From the NCBI GenBank assembly GCA_964614915.1, contig CAZTNC010000014.1:1-60621 (forward strand): a stretch of 60,621 nucleotides of DNA, given 5' to 3'. This DNA comes from WTFY01 sp964614915 (GTDB lineage Bacteria > Pseudomonadota > Gammaproteobacteria > UBA4575). A program made the position numbers and the translations under genes. The number at the start of each line of letters is the position of its first letter. The stretch's first letter is position 1. The notes under the pieces are model-generated. The model did no database searches and had not been told where the DNA came from. It worked only from the letters and a program-made list of their open reading frames with translations. This document shows positions 45,540 through 54,974 of this stretch, piece after piece.

Positions 45540-46724
45540 ATGGGTAAATTGACGATAGCCAAATCCAGGTCCATATCCGAGCCTGGAATGTATCATGACA
45601 GTCCGACACTGTACCTGTATGTCGCCCCGGGTGGATCCAAGTCCTGGGTGCAGAGAATCACGATCGATGGCCGCAGACACGACCTTGGCCTCGGTGGATT
45701 TCCGCTCATCACTCCCGAGCATGCGCGTCGACGTGCAGCTGTAAACCGCCTCGAAGTCGCGGACGGCAAAGACCCGCTCGCTGAAAAGCGCAAGGCCAAG
45801 GCGCCAACCTTCAAACAGGCCGCTCTCAAAACCTACGAGACCCTCAGGCCGCGCTGGCGCAACGACAAGGTGGCGAAGAACTGGATGCAGCAGCTCGAGC
45901 GCTATGTCTTCCAGCGCTTCGGCAACATGCGTGTCGACAGGATTGGACGTGCAGACGTGCTTTCAATCCTGACACCGATCTGGAACACCAAGCCGGAGAC
46001 GGCCCGCCGTGTGCGAAGGAGCATCCGGTCCACGTTCTCCTGGTGCCAGGCCAACGGGTTTGTCGACATCAACTATGCCGGCGAGGTCATCGATGGCGGA
46101 CTTCCCACGATGAGGGCCTTGAGAAAGAACTTGCGTGCGCTTCCCTACCAGGAGCTCCCCGAAGCCATCGAAACCGTAAGGGCATCCGGGGCTTCCAGGG
46201 CCGCCAAGGCCTGCCTTGAGTTTACGATCCTGACCGCCTGCAGGAGCGGTGAAGCACGTCATGCAGTGTGGAGTGAAATTGATCTGGACGAAAGGCTGTG
46301 GACGATTCCGGCTGAACGCACCAAGATCGGCCGTGAGCACCGCCAGCCACTGAGTGAGCAGGCCATCGCAGTGCTGCAGGGTGTGCGCGACCTTCAGGAT
46401 GATTCTGGCCTGGTTTTCCCCTCCCCCTACAAGAAGGGAAATCCGTTGTCGAACATGGCCCTGACCAAGGTGTTGAGGGATAACGATCTTGCAGACCGTG
46501 CGACAGTCCATGGCTTTCGGGCGAGTTTTCGAACCTGGGCCAGCGAAAAGACCAATGCGGACCATGCCGTCATGGAGCTTTCGCTGGCACACACCGTAGG
46601 GTCCTCGGTGGAACAGGCGTATGCACGATCGGACCTGCTTGCCAAGCGCCGGAGACTGATGGACCAGTGGGGTGCATTTGCGACAGGAGATACTGCAGGG
46701 AAAGTCGTGCAACTCCATGCCTAA
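45540..46724 (+). CDS. Tyrosine integrase with DUF4102 N-terminal domain
   Basis: A 394-residue P4-type recombinase. The N-terminal DNA-binding domain (about 1-85) has YLYVAPGGSKSWVQRITIDG, the usual DUF4102 pattern. Catalytic residues are Arg in TACRSGEARHAVW, Lys in RTKIGREH, HGFR in TVHGFRASFRTW, His in LAHTVGSS and Tyr in QAYARSDLL. The set appears complete, so it is probably active. It lies next to tRNA-Leu and points into the element. Confidence 0.95.
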   Translation: MGKLTIAKSRSISEPGMYHDSPTLYLYVAPGGSKSWVQRITIDGRRHDLGLGGFPLITPEHARRRAAVNRLEVADGKDPLAEKRKAKAPTFKQAALKTYETLRPRWRNDKVAKNWMQQLERYVFQRFGNMRVDRIGRADVLSILTPIWNTKPETARRVRRSIRSTFSWCQANGFVDINYAGEVIDGGLPTMRALRKNLRALPYQELPEAIETVRASGASRAAKACLEFTILTACRSGEARHAVWSEIDLDERLWTIPAERTKIGREHRQPLSEQAIAVLQGVRDLQDDSGLVFPSPYKKGNPLSNMALTKVLRDNDLADRATVHGFRASFRTWASEKTNADHAVMELSLAHTVGSSVEQAYARSDLLAKRRRLMDQWGAFATGDTAGKVVQLHA

Positions 46725-47313
46725 AGCATTGTCGGCCAAAGACGAGCGCTTTCTTCGGGAGTTTCTGGATGAGCGATGCAGCAAGTATTTATCAATGGCT
46801 GATACGCTGTGCTATTTGTGGGTGGACGACGTCCCTCCGGAAAATTTTCCTGTTTTCGGTATGCCGGTACCGAAAGACAGGCGCTGGTTGGGCAACGCCA
46901 AGCTTAGAAAACAAGCACAGCGGATGCTAATCGAAAAATGGATCGGACACTGGAAATTTGACCGCCAGTACGGTGCACCGCTACAACAGCTCTTAAAGAT
47001 GCTCCTGGAAAACGGCCTGCCAATTCCAGAACCCTTGCAGGCCTGGGCGTATCAGGTGGCTATAGAAACCAAATTACCCCGGCCACCAGGTCGACAACAA
47101 AATTTGGATTTCAATTTGCGCATCTATGAGGCATACGAGTTCCTAACCAAAGAAAAGCGTTTTTCGCAAAACGCCACGTATAAAGTAATAGCTGAAAAAA
47201 CATGCAGATCCCCGGAGGCCATAAAGTCGGTGATCCGGAAACAACTGGCCTTATTAGAGGATCAAGCGGACGCGATACTGAAGCAATTTGATGCGGGTGA
47301 GAAACTAGTCTAG
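46717..47313 (+). CDS. Element protein of unknown function
   Basis: A 198-residue protein starting MPKALSAKDERFLREFLDER. The start overlaps the integrase stop by eight bases (ATGCCTAA), pointing to coupled translation. I recognise no domain. The middle is helical and basic (ILIEKWIGHWKFDRQYG-like), and the C-terminal part (YKVIAEKTCRSPEAIKSVIR) looks like a helix-turn-helix. It may help integrase or act as a regulator. Confidence 0.75.
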   Translation: MPKALSAKDERFLREFLDERCSKYLSMADTLCYLWVDDVPPENFPVFGMPVPKDRRWLGNAKLRKQAQRMLIEKWIGHWKFDRQYGAPLQQLLKMLLENGLPIPEPLQAWAYQVAIETKLPRPPGRQQNLDFNLRIYEAYEFLTKEKRFSQNATYKVIAEKTCRSPEAIKSVIRKQLALLEDQADAILKQFDAGEKLV

Positions 47314-47383
47314 TTTCTCACCAAGACAACTGCTGGCACGTCTGGCAGCCTTTGTTGGAACCACCGGAACGACAAGGGATGCC

Positions 47384-47641
47384 ATGAACGACCAGCAATT
47401 GCTCACGCGGACCGATATCGAGACCCGTTTCCAAATCGGTCGCTCAACGATATACAGGCTGATGAGAGCCGGCAAATTTCCAAACCCTGTTCGGGTCGGA
47501 CCCCGTGCGGTCCGCTGGCTCGAATCTGAGATCAATGCCTGGGTACTGGCCCAGCCGCGCGCAACAGGGGAGAACGGCTCAGATGCTGCTGAGTCCGAGC
47601 CTGATCCAGAAACAGACCTTTCAGCCACTCAGTCTCCCTGA
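47384..47641 (+). CDS. AlpA-family regulator/excisionase
   Basis: An 85-residue protein. Residues 6-54 form an AlpA/MerR-like winged HTH (LLTRTDIETRFQIGRSTIYR followed by LMRAGKFPNPVRVGPRAVRW). The C-terminal 30 residues are acidic and low-complexity. AlpA-type proteins activate integrase or direct excision in P4-like elements. It lies 70 bp after the preceding gene. Confidence 0.9.
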   Translation: MNDQQLLTRTDIETRFQIGRSTIYRLMRAGKFPNPVRVGPRAVRWLESEINAWVLAQPRATGENGSDAAESEPDPETDLSATQSP

Positions 47642-47914
47642 GGTACGGAATCACATTGTGCTGGCTCCAAGACAGTGTCACAGGGAACCTTTCGGCCAGT
47701 GGCTGGCAAACCGGTCCAGGTTGTGGGCACCTGCAACATCGACCAGCACCGACATCCAGCAGCACAAGCATCTGATGGCCTGGCAAAGTCCTTGCACTAA
47801 CCATCGAAGTAGCTCGTGAGACCGATCGTGATCACACTTCAAAACATTTCTGGGCCTGCGAACAGCTCCTGCCAACCCTAGAGCAAAAAACCTCCTCTCA
47901 GAGCGAGATCTCTT

Positions 47915-49063
47915 ATGCGAGAAACCAGGGTAGAAGAAAGAAAACCGGGCAAGCTTTCTGAGATGATGGCCAAGCATCATAGCGGTGAAATTCCGTTGAT
48001 GAGCCAGGAGGAGTTGCAAGCACCGAGACCTGACGAAGAGCCCTCAAGACAAAAGAAGGTTTCACATCAGCCGAAGCCAAAAACCCGTCCAGCAAACACC
48101 AGCAAGGCAAAATCGCGCAAGAACTCCCAGGCCGCCTCAAACGAGAATCACTTTGATGCCTCACCGCGAGGCGTTACAATGGTACAGCCTGATCCCCAAA
48201 AAAACACCCATATATTGCCCGTCATCCAGAAATCGAGCCATCCCGCACGTGAAGCAGGAGAGCGGTTTGGTGGCATCCACAATGGTAGGACCATCAAAGA
48301 ACAGGAACTGCTTCTCTTTCAACAAATGACTGAAGATGCGCCAGTTCCTTTGCTGGACATTGTTGACGCTAATGGGGCGCCCATTAAAACCCTTAACGGA
48401 GCGGTTCCATTAGAACAACGTCTATTTACACGCATGTTTTCCAGCGTAGCGGTAGGCGACAGGAAGCACTACGTACTGCGTATGGCGGTGACCTTGCGAC
48501 AATTACGGGATGGTATGTTTCCTCACGGTTGGCACCGTAGCAACCAGTGGCCACGGTTACGGCGCGCCCTGACAAATCTCAATCAGTATGCCTTCCCCCT
48601 TGGAGGGAATCTGTGGTTTGCCATGGCATTGAGGAGTATGCCTGAAGAACCACGCATGGAAGATACAATTGTTATAGACATTTCTTTCCCTAAAGGAGCA
48701 ATTACCGGGCCTATTATTGATCTCGGTCATTTGGACAACCTGGCTATGCGTTCAGCAGCCGATTTCAGAGCGTATATTGGAGCACATTCGCTTTTGTGGG
48801 TACCTGGTAGGACACGCGTACCTGTCCCTAGATCCAGGGGCCATTACGGATGGACAAAAGAGGAAGGTGCGTACCCCATCCTGACACGGGAACATCGCCG
48901 AAAGATTGCATATGGTCTTGGTGACAAGAAACACAGGACCAGGCGTGAGATTGACGAGCCTTTCACCAATATAAAAGGGATCAAAGTAGTCGACCTTAAA
49001 GCTAGGAACCCCAAAACCGGTGAAGTCGGATGGAGAATAGTCCATGCTGATTTTCCCTGCTGA
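47915..49063 (+). CDS. Candidate replication initiator of the element
   Basis: A 382-residue protein. The first 110 residues are polar and probably disordered (RPDEEPSRQKKVSHQPKPKT). Residues about 125-330 look folded: LEQRLFTRMFSSVAVGDRKH and GMFPHGWHRSNQWPRLRRAL suggest a winged-helix fold. The tail is ARNPKTGEVGWRIVHADFPC. I cannot name the family. The inference of a Rep role rests on location: iteron-like repeats begin six bases after its stop, as in iteron plasmids, and it follows the alpA gene. Confidence 0.55.
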   Translation: MRETRVEERKPGKLSEMMAKHHSGEIPLMSQEELQAPRPDEEPSRQKKVSHQPKPKTRPANTSKAKSRKNSQAASNENHFDASPRGVTMVQPDPQKNTHILPVIQKSSHPAREAGERFGGIHNGRTIKEQELLLFQQMTEDAPVPLLDIVDANGAPIKTLNGAVPLEQRLFTRMFSSVAVGDRKHYVLRMAVTLRQLRDGMFPHGWHRSNQWPRLRRALTNLNQYAFPLGGNLWFAMALRSMPEEPRMEDTIVIDISFPKGAITGPIIDLGHLDNLAMRSAADFRAYIGAHSLLWVPGRTRVPVPRSRGHYGWTKEEGAYPILTREHRRKIAYGLGDKKHRTRREIDEPFTNIKGIKVVDLKARNPKTGEVGWRIVHADFPC

Positions 49064-49068
49064 TACAC

Positions 49069-49151
49069 CTGTATCACCGGGGAGTCTGAGCTGTACTGCT
49101 GGGGAATTTTGGCTGTATCACCGGGGAGTTGGACCTGTATCACCGGGGAGT
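49069..49151 (+). repeat. Four iteron-like repeats at exact 22-bp spacing
   Basis: Three perfect copies of CTGTATCACCGGGGAGT start at 49069, 49113 and 49135. A fourth, degenerate copy (CTGTACTGCTGGGGAAT) starts at 49091. All four begin 22 bp apart, two helical turns, so a protein would contact the same face of the helix. An A-rich stretch (TAAAAAAG) follows. The arrangement resembles plasmid origins bound by Rep protein. Confidence 0.8.
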
Positions 49152-49353
49152 AAAAAAGCCGGAAACATACGAAAACACACGCTTTGGTCTCTTCCCCATA
49201 CCCATACCGATACCCATAAGGGTAGGTGGGTAGGGTATATGCCATGGGCTATGGCCTAATGGGCCTAGCCCTGGCATACACCTTGGCATCGAACGTATTG
49301 ATTTGTATTTTTACAGACAGACATAGCTTGACGATCACTAACGAGCAGTAGAC

Positions 49354-49584
49354 ATGCGCAAACGTTTGAACCTAACCTTTACAGAATTCGTGGACCGCAC
49401 CGGGGTCGATCTCGAGCTGATTGCCTCGAAGTGCGCTGTTACCGGGGCAGCAGTGCGGCGTATGCACGCAGGCACCCTGAAACCGGGTCTCGACCTGGCA
49501 CTGAAGATCGAGGAGCTCACCCTGGGTGTGGTCCGGTGCGAGTCCTGGCCGCGCAACAGCAAGGGGGCGGGCAGGAAACGGTGA
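49354..49584 (+). CDS. Small HTH (Cro/XRE-like) protein
   Basis: A 76-residue protein. Residues about 15-60 fit an XRE-type helix-turn-helix (LIASKCAVTGAAVRRMHAGT followed by LKPGLDLALKIEEL), and VVRCESWP resembles the end of Cro-like repressors. The C-terminus is basic (RNSKGAGRKR). It likely regulates element genes. Confidence 0.65.
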   Translation: MRKRLNLTFTEFVDRTGVDLELIASKCAVTGAAVRRMHAGTLKPGLDLALKIEELTLGVVRCESWPRNSKGAGRKR

Positions 49585-49969
49585 CAATCCTGCACAAGAA
49601 GCCTCTTTGACGAAACGTAAAGGCGTGCGTCCCTCCCCGGTGCACCAGACCCTTACTGGGAACGAACTGATCTCCTGGGTCCTCGTGTAGGGCCACAGGC
49701 TTGACCTAGGCCTCCTTTTCACCCGATCGGGTGAGGGACACGTCAATGAACGCGTAAAAAGCTCCACCCTGCAGCCCACCCCTCCTCTGCCCGTTCCCCT
49801 CCATTCTGCCCCTGATTTGCTTGATTAAGGATCCGGACGACCCATGATAGGCTCTGTACCTGATAATGTGGCCGTAGGTGCGTAATCCGCCACCCAGGGG
49901 CGTACGGCCAAACACCACTGGACACCTTTTCATCCTGCAGGTTCTACAAAAGTGACTGGAGAGAGAAAC
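49585..49969. other. Non-coding stretch with a perfect palindrome
   Basis: No convincing gene in these 385 bases. The palindrome CACCCGATCGGGTG (49720-49733) is a candidate operator for the small HTH protein upstream. A weak TTGATT-CATGAT pair at about 49821-49848 could be a promoter for the next gene. Confidence 0.4.
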
Positions 49970-50185
49970 ATGATCGAGCTGCCTGAGAACGAAACCGCTT
50001 GCACTGGCGTGATGATCGCCATCGACATCGTCCTGACCACCCTGGGTGAGGACAAGGGCACTGCAGCCCGGGCCCTCAAGAACATCGATGTCCGGCTTGG
50101 CAGATCTTCCGGCCCTGAACTTCGTGAAGGCATGTTGATCGTCCACAGGTATCTTGAGGAACTGGTTTCGACACTGGAGGACTAG
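49970..50185 (+). CDS. Small hypothetical element protein
   Basis: A 71-residue protein starting MIELPENETACTGVMIAIDI, preceded by GGAGAGAG. It is mostly helical (DIVLTTLGEDKGTAARALKN) and ends ELVSTLED. No recognised family. It resembles small helical proteins in phage and plasmid genomes. Confidence 0.6.
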   Translation: MIELPENETACTGVMIAIDIVLTTLGEDKGTAARALKNIDVRLGRSSGPELREGMLIVHRYLEELVSTLED

Positions 50186-50670
50186 TCTTGGCGTTGATGG
50201 GTGCCGGAACCACTTTCCGGCAGGTCCACTCAAGGCATCATTGCTTGGCTGCTGCACTTGGCTGGCAGGCTCAAATTTGCAATATATCTGGACTTTTCAA
50301 GGCGAGTGGGCAAAGCCATCTGATAGTCAAGGCCTGTACAAATGCCTGCGCAGAGGGAGACCTGGTCGTTGTACCCGTCCTGTTGCCACGGCATCCGGTT
50401 GGTTGGGCAGGCACACCAGGCAATCTTGCTAACCATGGTCTAGGGACCTGAAATGGAGAACGGGCAATTGGAGACTGGAAGGTGCTAACTCTACCAGGAC
50501 CTGATGCCCGTGCTTCTACGAGAAAAGGTGCCGGACTGACACTCGTTAGGTTAGGCCATGCCAGTCCGGCGGGAGCTTCAGTAGGATGTCTAGCTCTACT
50601 GAGGCACATCAGGCCCAGAAATCATACAAACCGGGCTGATGTTTTATGCGAGTAAGTGAAAAACTGATAC
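50186..50670. other. Gene-poor stretch, possible short frame
   Basis: A plus-strand frame of 87 codons (50188-50451) is open but begins at TTG without a ribosome site and does not look convincing. A hairpin (GAGTAAGT, 50650-50657; ACTTACTC, 50669-50676) overlaps the end of the following lipoprotein gene. Confidence 0.35.
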
Positions 50671-52209
50671 TTACTCTTTATTTTTGTAGGTTCCAAATGC
50701 ACCTCTTACGTGGCCATTTGTGAAATGGCCATCAAAGATGCCAGTTGCATACATGGGTTGTGGATTCCCATCAGCACCGGAACCGGGACCATGGAAGGTT
50801 CCACTGAACTCGCCGTCACTGCCTGCCAAGGCTCGGGCTTTCACAACACCACTGAACGTTCCAGCAGCATCTGCAATCGTTCCAGGTGTTTGGTTGGTAC
50901 CCAAATTCAGTGCCCAGTTTGAATTGATGATGTTACCTCCACTGTCTTTGAAATCAGTTACAGAGCCTGTGATTGTGTCGTGCTTGTCTTCGGCAACAGC
51001 AGTCCCTCCAAAACTGGCGTGCAGCATGACGTCAGCCGTGAATTGCCCTGACTCAAATGGGCCGGTTACATCACCCTCTGAGGTCAGCGTCTTTTTCATG
51101 TACAAGCCTGTAGCAGAACCTTCATAGGTGGCTATACCCTCAACAACGGTAACAGAACCAAAATCTCTGTTGGCCTGAGCAAAAGGATTCATTCCATATA
51201 CGGTTCCATCCTTCCCTTCTGTCTGCCTCAGCCAGTAGCCGAACGTCATGTAGTCGGGGTCATTGATTACATCCGGAACTTTTAAGTTGGCTATAGCCCT
51301 TGTCAATGCAGTTCCACTGAGGCCATCAAGGGCATCTGGCTTGAAGGTCCAACTAGTGCCACCAAGCGCATTCAGCTTCCCCATAGCATCAGAAGTGGCA
51401 GTACAGGTCCCTGTGCAAGTAAATGTACCCTTCAGACCATAAAACGTCCCTTCTATAGTGGATACTGTTCCACCTTCTTCATCAGGGGCAATAGGGTTCC
51501 CAGATTGGTTGGGTGCAGTTAACCCAAAGTCAGTCTCGCCAAACACTCCAGGGGAAGCAATGGTATCAAAATCGGTAAGAGCAACTACGCCAGTAGCAGA
51601 ATCAGGTGCAGCTGCTAATGCTTGAATGTCTGCAGTACCGTCATGGTCAGTATCAACAGTGCCTGTCATGAAAGCTACATACTCTGCGTCAGTTTTATCA
51701 CTCTGGTCGGTGTAGAATACGACCCTATCGATGGTGGTTTCATCTGTGGCCGGGGTGGAAGGATCGTCTTTTAGCGTGTCCCGCATGTAGTATGCGCCCT
51801 GCCATCGACTGATTCCGGCAGGCATTTTTTCTGCCTTTGAAAAATCGTCATCTTTACTGGCTGGTGTGGCAGGTGCCTCAGTCAACATTCTTCCATCAAC
51901 GCTGAATGGCATCTGCAACCCCTCGGTAGTGCCATCAACATCTAGTCTGGTACTGGAAGGACCAATCGCTCCAGCAATTCGCTCAGCTTCAGCTTTTAGT
52001 TCTGCAGCCGAAGGGCCCGGGTCCATACAGTCGGGGTATTTTCCCACCTGTCCTGCAGGACATTGCATAGCGGTATCGCCACCGCCATTGCCATCCATTC
52101 CATCCATTCCATCATCACTGCTGCTACCGCCGCCACCGCCACAGCCATACATAAACAGTGATATAGCCATCAGGCACACGGTGGCAATTCTGATTGGAAA
52201 ACTTCTCAT
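50671..52209 (-). CDS. Surface-type lipoprotein, Slam-dependent (TbpB-like) candidate
   Basis: A 512-residue lipoprotein starting MRSFPIRIATVCLMAISLFM; GGGAG lies seven bases upstream. The lipobox is FMYGC, followed by a flexible Gly/Ser/Asp tract with MDG repeats (GGGGGSSSDDGMDGMDGNGG). The body has few Cys and a C-terminal strand region ending NGHVRGAFGTYKNKE. The closing 'G.FG' barrel (GSDGEFSGTFHGPG) resembles the C-terminal barrel of TbpB/fHbp-like lipoproteins secreted by Slam. No Slam (DUF560) gene is nearby. A heme, metal or host-factor binding role is only a guess. Confidence 0.65.
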   Translation of the reverse strand: MRSFPIRIATVCLMAISLFMYGCGGGGGSSSDDGMDGMDGNGGGDTAMQCPAGQVGKYPDCMDPGPSAAELKAEAERIAGAIGPSSTRLDVDGTTEGLQMPFSVDGRMLTEAPATPASKDDDFSKAEKMPAGISRWQGAYYMRDTLKDDPSTPATDETTIDRVVFYTDQSDKTDAEYVAFMTGTVDTDHDGTADIQALAAAPDSATGVVALTDFDTIASPGVFGETDFGLTAPNQSGNPIAPDEEGGTVSTIEGTFYGLKGTFTCTGTCTATSDAMGKLNALGGTSWTFKPDALDGLSGTALTRAIANLKVPDVINDPDYMTFGYWLRQTEGKDGTVYGMNPFAQANRDFGSVTVVEGIATYEGSATGLYMKKTLTSEGDVTGPFESGQFTADVMLHASFGGTAVAEDKHDTITGSVTDFKDSGGNIINSNWALNLGTNQTPGTIADAAGTFSGVVKARALAGSDGEFSGTFHGPGSGADGNPQPMYATGIFDGHFTNGHVRGAFGTYKNKE

Positions 52210-53104
52210 ATTCATGCTCCCAAATCCTCTATAGACATTGAAGGTTTCCGGCCATAGGTGCCGGGCCATTGTCAACATCTACGAAAAAGTGGAAGTTCCT
52301 GCCTGTTCCAAGGCAAGGACTACAAGCCTGTTTGCCTGCGCCCATACAAGTGTTGTATTCAGCAGGTAACCCGGCTCAGGGTTTTTCGTAGTGTTGACGA
52401 GGGGAAGTTTAGTGGATTATTGCGGGCAGGTAAACAGGTAATTTTGTAATACGAAACTATAGGTAACCGGCCAGTTGTATGAATTTTAGGCAAAAGCACG
52501 CCCAAAGTCCCATCGATCATCACTGACACTGGCAACAAAACAGCTATAAATCAAGCTACGCGAGGGTTCTCAGCCCCAGTCTTTCTGCCTCGCTCAGCCA
52601 GGGTTTCTGACCCCGGGTCTGGTGCGCTCCTGGTGCATCTGCCATGGTCGGCAGGAAGGTTCGGAAAACAGTTTGACCGGGAGCAGCTATGTGCAGGCAT
52701 CTATGGATACTCATCATTTTTGATGGTCACTCATGATTATGACGAAGACCAGATAGCCCGGCTGTCAACCGAGCTGGAAGGTTCGGTGCGGGAATGGAGT
52801 TCGGTCGCGGTCCGCACAGGTATGACGTGCACATCCACTGCAGCGAATGGAACACGGACCTCCCGGGTGGAGACGGCCTGACCGAACAAAGTGCGTTTGT
52901 GGGCTACGATTTCAATGTGGAGGAAGTCGGAATCTCGCTAGGGGACATGCGCCTGTTCTAGGGCATCTGCAGATCAGGCAACCGTACCCTGGCAGCGAAC
53001 ACGTAGGGGGTCGCACGTGGAAAATTCAGGGTTGGAAGGGTCGCGCTGTTCGTCCGATAGATGCAATATGAGCCACACCTTACACAAAACATTTGCAATG
53101 CAGT
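52210..53104. other. Long gene-poor interval between lipoprotein and terminase
   Basis: Nearly 900 bases hold no clear gene. Two plus-strand segments look protein-like: 52723-52793 (MVTHDYDEDQIARLSTELEG) and, in another frame, 52794-52961. A 90-base stretch at 52313-52401 resembles one at 55175-55282 on the other side of the terminase. Confidence 0.4.
52794..52961 (+). CDS. Possible 55-residue protein, perhaps the end of a broken gene
   Basis: An open frame starts at ATG and encodes MEFGRGPHRYDVHIHCSEWN followed by an acidic, ordered-looking end (AFVGYDFNVEEVGISLGDMR). There is no clear ribosome site. Directly upstream in another frame, VTHDYDEDQIARLSTELEGS also looks coding. One single-base change near 52790 would join them. 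It could be one small frameshifted gene. Confidence 0.3.
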   Translation: MEFGRGPHRYDVHIHCSEWNTDLPGGDGLTEQSAFVGYDFNVEEVGISLGDMRLF

Positions 53105-54697
53105 CTACAGGGGATCAGCCCTGAACGGATGCTCCTCCTTGGCCAACAGTTCATAGAGGCCCATCAGTCTGGAGTTCTCGGTCGGTTCCCGGTAGCGCCG
53201 GCCCATGGTGACCGCAATGATGGTCGCCTGCAGCAGGTCGATCCGGCCCTTCGAGCGAGACTTGCTGAGCGCCGGGTTACCGTTCTCATCGAAGCGCAGC
53301 ACGGAGTCTTCGATGGCCTTGCCCAGCATCAAATCATTACCCGGGCGCATCTTCATCTCCAAGACCTCACGCTGGAAGGCGCGCACGTCCTCGGACCCCT
53401 GTGGGCCGGTACCCAGGCGTCGCCAGGTGATGTCGTTTTCCGGGTCCTTGCCGATCTTGACCACGGCCTCCTTCAGGTCGTTCGCCTTGTAGCTATCCGC
53501 GCCGATCCCCTCGATCTCCTCGCCGCGGATGTGGCTGAACCGGTCCGTGAGGAAGGCCACGTTATCGACCACGTAGTCGCCGAACTGGAACAGCTGTCCG
53601 CGCTCCTGCATCTCCAGGTATCGAGTGTCGACGAAGTCCTGCCTGCCGCGTTCGTGCAGGTCCGGGTAGTTTGGAAACGCGCCAAAGCCTTCGAAGCGGC
53701 CGGTCTCCGGCCAGTAGAAGGCGATCGCGGTCATGCTGTAGGAACCACCCAGGTCCACGCCGACAAACACAGGGCCCTCGCGGGACGGCTGTTCGACCCT
53801 GGGCAGCCGGTCCCAGTCCTCGGTTCTGACGATGGTCTGTTTCTCGCCCGTCTCCGGGGTGCCGCGGTTCAGGCGCAGGGCACGCCAGGAGAAGAGATCC
53901 GGTCCCCCAGCCTGGGCCTTCTTTTTCTTGATCTGCAGTTCCTTACGCAGGCTAGGCCGATAGTCGTAGGACGGGTTCGCCTTGCGGATCGCCCTCATGC
54001 TGAAGTCGCCGTCCTTCTTCGTGGCGCTGTAGTCGAAGGACCAGTGATCCTCGTCCTTGAGTTCGAGCAGTTCGGAGAACCAGTGGTCGCTGGTGTCCGG
54101 CTTCGTGCCGATCGCAAGCAGGCAGCCGAACGTCTGCTTGCCGAGAGAGGTATCCAGCGCCACGTACATCTCGCGCCCGCCCTTAATCCACTTCGCTGGC
54201 TCGTCCGCGATAATCAGGTGAGGGGCCCGGCCGTGGGCGCGCCTGGCATCGGAACCCAGCGCGATCAGGGTGGTACGGGTAGGCAGGTGCGTGATGCGCA
54301 CGCTCTGGGTGGAGTTGCGAATGGACCAGTGCTTCGGGTTGCGCTCGATGACGGGCTTCATCATGTCGTGCGTGAACTCGAAGGCGATGGTCGCTTGGGA
54401 GAGGCTGGACGCCACGACATTGATCTCGCCCCGGGGGATGAACAGTGGCCCGTCCGGGTCCAAGGCTGCGCAGGCGACCGTGCTGGAAACCAGGGTCTTG
54501 CCGTTGCCGCGGGCCATGGTGACAGAGACGGTCGAGCGACTCACGATTGCCGCCATCAGCCGACGCTCCCAGGGGAACAGCTTTACACGCTCACCTTGGC
54601 CGTCACCCTGCGGGATGATCAGACACTCGACGTACCGAACCAGTTTTTGTGACAGTCTGTTCCTGCGCGGAGATCTAGCAGCCCAGACCTGTGTCAT
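53105..54697 (-). CDS. Phage-type terminase large subunit
   Basis: A 530-residue protein, normal length for TerL. The ATPase has FPWERRLMAAIV, Walker A MARGNGKTLVSS (about 61-72) and Walker B HLIIADEPAKW. The nuclease domain (from about 290) has VFVGVDLGGSYSMTAIAFYW and IEGIGADSYKANDLK with conserved Asp residues. No small subunit, portal or capsid gene is beside it. It points against the flanking genes, and its start lacks a ribosome site. It may be phage cargo, a satellite packaging factor or a relic. Confidence 0.85.
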   Translation of the reverse strand: MTQVWAARSPRRNRLSQKLVRYVECLIIPQGDGQGERVKLFPWERRLMAAIVSRSTVSVTMARGNGKTLVSSTVACAALDPDGPLFIPRGEINVVASSLSQATIAFEFTHDMMKPVIERNPKHWSIRNSTQSVRITHLPTRTTLIALGSDARRAHGRAPHLIIADEPAKWIKGGREMYVALDTSLGKQTFGCLLAIGTKPDTSDHWFSELLELKDEDHWSFDYSATKKDGDFSMRAIRKANPSYDYRPSLRKELQIKKKKAQAGGPDLFSWRALRLNRGTPETGEKQTIVRTEDWDRLPRVEQPSREGPVFVGVDLGGSYSMTAIAFYWPETGRFEGFGAFPNYPDLHERGRQDFVDTRYLEMQERGQLFQFGDYVVDNVAFLTDRFSHIRGEEIEGIGADSYKANDLKEAVVKIGKDPENDITWRRLGTGPQGSEDVRAFQREVLEMKMRPGNDLMLGKAIEDSVLRFDENGNPALSKSRSKGRIDLLQATIIAVTMGRRYREPTENSRLMGLYELLAKEEHPFRADPL

Positions 54698-54974
54698 TGT
54701 TTCGGTAAAATCAGCCTCGTGCCGAGATACACAAGACCCGATATTGTAACTCTTTGCTGAGTTTCAATGTTTTCTGATTTGGTGGCAGCAGGGATTCGGG
54801 CCTGGGGCTTCCTATCCACGCAATCGCACCGCCATGCAGAAGATCAGACCGTGAGCACCTTTCCCATAGGACCATCAGGGCCTCAACCACCCAGCCGCAA
54901 GAATCAGGAATAGCACGTACAGCAAAACTGCCAGTGTGATGCAGATGCGCCATTTGTCAGCAGGAGAAGTCACC
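54698..54974. other. Non-coding gap upstream of the terminase
   Basis: A minus-strand frame of 80 codons (54711-54953) is open but lacks a ribosome site and a plausible amino-acid pattern. I see no terminase small subunit here. Confidence 0.35.

Noticed and set aside
53093..54652. 519-codon plus-strand frame rich in Val, Leu and Arg
   Set aside because: Antisense to the terminase, whose motifs are clear; low-complexity composition is typical of a shadow.
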